In this document: piece after piece, positions 12,396-14,118 of the stretch
Layout: each line of letters opens with the position of its first letter
Numbering within the stretch: the stretch's first letter is position 1
Source: GCA-003244245 sp039924425
Lineage (GTDB): Bacteria; Actinomycetota; Actinomycetes; Mycobacteriales; Pseudonocardiaceae
Length of the DNA stretch: 14,118 bases
Assembly (NCBI GenBank): GCA_039924425.1
Contig: JBDTAX010000098.1
Location: 1 to 14,118 of the forward strand
Direction: 5' to 3'
Made by a program: the position numbers and the translations under genes
Notes under the pieces: generated by a model
What the model was told of the DNA's origin: nothing
The model's database searches: none
Seen by the model: the letters and a program-made list of their open reading frames with translations, nothing else

Positions 12396-14118
12396 GTGCA
12401 GTCAGTGGATCTTGTACAGCTACGATCTACCATCGTAAGAAACGCGGCTGACGCGTCCATATCGAACTCACGGATCGCGGTGAGCCAATCCAGCTTCGGT
12501 GGCGTTATGGTCCGCGTCGTTCATGAAGCTCTCGGCCAGCACGACGACAAGCAGCGGCGCTCCATTCTTCTCCGCGACATTGAGGATCTTGTCGAAACCG
12601 CTGAGTTGCTCACGCCCGAGGAGGAGCGCTGGTACGGCCCCGCCTTCAACGAGGATCCCTACCTCCCGTTATGGGCTGAAGCGCTGGCGAGGCAGGAGCC
12701 GGATCGCGAGCTCCTCTTCGTGAGTGACCTTGACGCAGACTTGCAGCGACCCGCAGTCGTGACCTTCTACAGCCTGCGTGGCGGAGTTGGGCGAACCACG
12801 GCGTTGGTGAACGCTGCTCGAACCTTGGCGAGTCGCGGTCGCCGCGTGTTATGCATCGATATGGACCTCGAAGCACCTGGCCTCGCTACCCTACTTGGCC
12901 TGCCAGAGCCGGATGACGACAAGGGCTCTGTTGCCCTACTTCTCGGGCTTGAGCGCGGTGAAGACCCGACATTCGAGATCATGTTCAACGAGTTTCCGAC
13001 GAAGCCGAGCTGTATTGTCTTCCCGCGGGCAGAGTGGACGCAGCCTACGCTGAGCGTCTCCGACTGATCGACCCTGAGATTTGGTATCGAGAACCAGCTA
13101 ATCCATTACACCGAATGCTTGATCTGGCCGCCGAGTCCTCGCTTGATCCGGATATCATTCTCCTTGACGCCAGAACGGGAATTTCCCCCGCGAACGCGCC
13201 TCTCCTCTTCGATGTTTCCGATCTAGCGGTAGTGTGTTTTTTTCCGCATCTGCAAGCCCGCAGAGGAACCGGGGCTCTGGTTCGAGCCCTGCTCAACGCA
13301 CACTCAAGGCGGAGCTCCGGCGACGCTGACCTCACTCCAGAGCCACGTTTTCTGATAAGCCCTTTGCCTCCTGGGCCATCGGCGGCACGGGTAGGGGCTC
13401 GCGCGCTTGAGTGGATCGAAGAGTGGCTAGCGCCAGAAGCGGCGCGGCGTCCAAATACGGTCGGTCCCCTCATGGCGGAAGAACTCGTTCACGCGGTGTC
13501 CTACTCACCTGAAATCGCCTTCCGTGATGCCGTATCCGGCGAACCGTCTGACTGGTCCCCATACTCTCCTATCGTGGACTGGCTTGAGCAATTGCTGCCG
13601 ATCGGCGAGGATGCGCCGGCCACGGCCGCCACAGGCGACAAGTCTCAGATACTTGATGAACTGAGTTTCTCCACGGGCACGGCAGAGGCACAGGCGACCC
13701 TTCTTCACGACTACGTAATCACACGGGTCTCAAGTCAAGCGCTCTCGCCTGGAGTTCCGCTCGTGATCGGAAGAAAAGGGACAGGAAAGACGGCCTTATT
13801 TCGCTGGCTACTCGAGACCGCGAGCCCGTCTCCTGTTCCCATCTGTTGTCCGCAAACTTTCTTAGATAAGTATCCGTGGACTCTGGGCGCGGAAGGATTC
13901 TCTGCCATCGAAGGAGAGTTTGAGCACGCCGGGAAGTCGTGGCGATCTTTCTGGCCGTGCTACATCGCACTCGCTCTCTATTTGGGACTCCCGCCACAAG
14001 ACAGGGCGACACCTCCAGAGCGATTCGCGCTTGATTTGACAGATTTTGACAGGAGTAGTGGAAGTTATGCGCAGCTAGAGGTTGTTGACGCTCTTCGCGC
14101 AATGCTCGTACATCCAGA
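12396..14118 (+). pseudogene. KGGVGR-variant, two-P-loop AAA/ParA-like ATPase, frameshifted near 12966 and cut by window end
   Basis: The first frame (GTG 12396 to TGA 13067) gives a helical N-terminus of about 115 residues and a ParA/MinD-like nucleotide site: YSLRGGVGRTTALVNAA (P-loop about 126-135; Arg replaces both usual Lys) and VLCIDMDLEAPGL. It then degenerates into PTFEIMFNEF and stops. The homologous-looking continuation lies in another frame: PDIRDHVQRV, ELYCLPAGRVDAAYAERLRL, LLDARTGISP, DLAVVCFFP, open to 14118 with no stop. Restoring one C to the CCC run at 12966-12968 joins GED to PDIRDHV. A second P-loop, VIGRKGTGKTALFRWLL (GRKGTGKT at 13769-13792), sits in the downstream half. 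The product would be a large ATPase partnered with the HEPN gene. The break may be a true pseudogene lesion or a homopolymer sequencing error. Several TTA codons occur. Confidence 0.8.

Noticed and set aside
12960..12975. Programmed -1 ribosomal frameshift
   Set aside because: The GAAGACCCGACATT context has no X-XXY-YYZ slippery heptamer, and I recognised no downstream pseudoknot; a base loss is simpler.

Overview
The window is high-GC, GTG-start-rich, tightly packed DNA typical of an actinomycete. A Pseudonocardiales-type genus is my best guess, but nothing here proves the genus. No tRNA, rRNA, IS element or CRISPR array was recognised.

Left arm (1-2367, minus strand): a three-gene set reading right to left. 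It holds a MerR-family regulator with a cobalamin-binding-like C-terminal region, a small membrane protein of the actinobacterial holin-like (DUF1469/Holin-X) type, and an epoxide-hydrolase-like alpha/beta hydrolase cut by the window edge. The last two overlap by a GTGA stop/start. Just before that overlap are four 15-bp repeats, each with a rare TTA leucine codon.

Centre (2503-10903, plus strand): one long, almost gapless operon divergent from the MerR gene. In order it encodes a eukaryote-like inositol-3-phosphate synthase, an HD-like protein, a Gfo/Idh/MocA oxidoreductase, a zinc-ribbon plus metallo-beta-lactamase-fold protein, a YcaO enzyme, a xylose-isomerase-like TIM barrel, a GT4 glycosyltransferase and a PIG-L/MshB-type deacetylase. 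Five of the seven junctions are 4-nt GTGA/ATGA overlaps and the other two are very short gaps. A convergent NAD-dependent sugar epimerase (10919-11872, minus) follows. The order cyclitol synthesis, redox/isomerisation, glycosylation, deacetylation recalls mycothiol assembly (Ino1, MshA, MshB). However, no MshC ligase or MshD acetyltransferase is present, and a YcaO with no RiPP precursor or partner protein is. My hypothesis is an undescribed cyclitol-sugar small molecule tailored by YcaO, controlled by the divergent MerR regulator through 11-bp-spaced repeats at 2417-2443.

Right arm (about 11880-14118, plus strand): base composition drops visibly, and TTA, AGA, AAA and ATA codons appear. A small HEPN-domain protein sits directly before a large two-P-loop ATPase of the KGGVGR-variant type. 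This pair looks like a horizontally acquired conflict/defence module. The ATPase reading frame is broken by an apparent one-base loss near 12966-12968, and it runs off the window.

Short in-frame tandem repeats (15 or 18 bp) occur in three different genes. Two arrays lie at gene junctions. In one of them the repeat unit itself carries the GTGA stop/start overlap.
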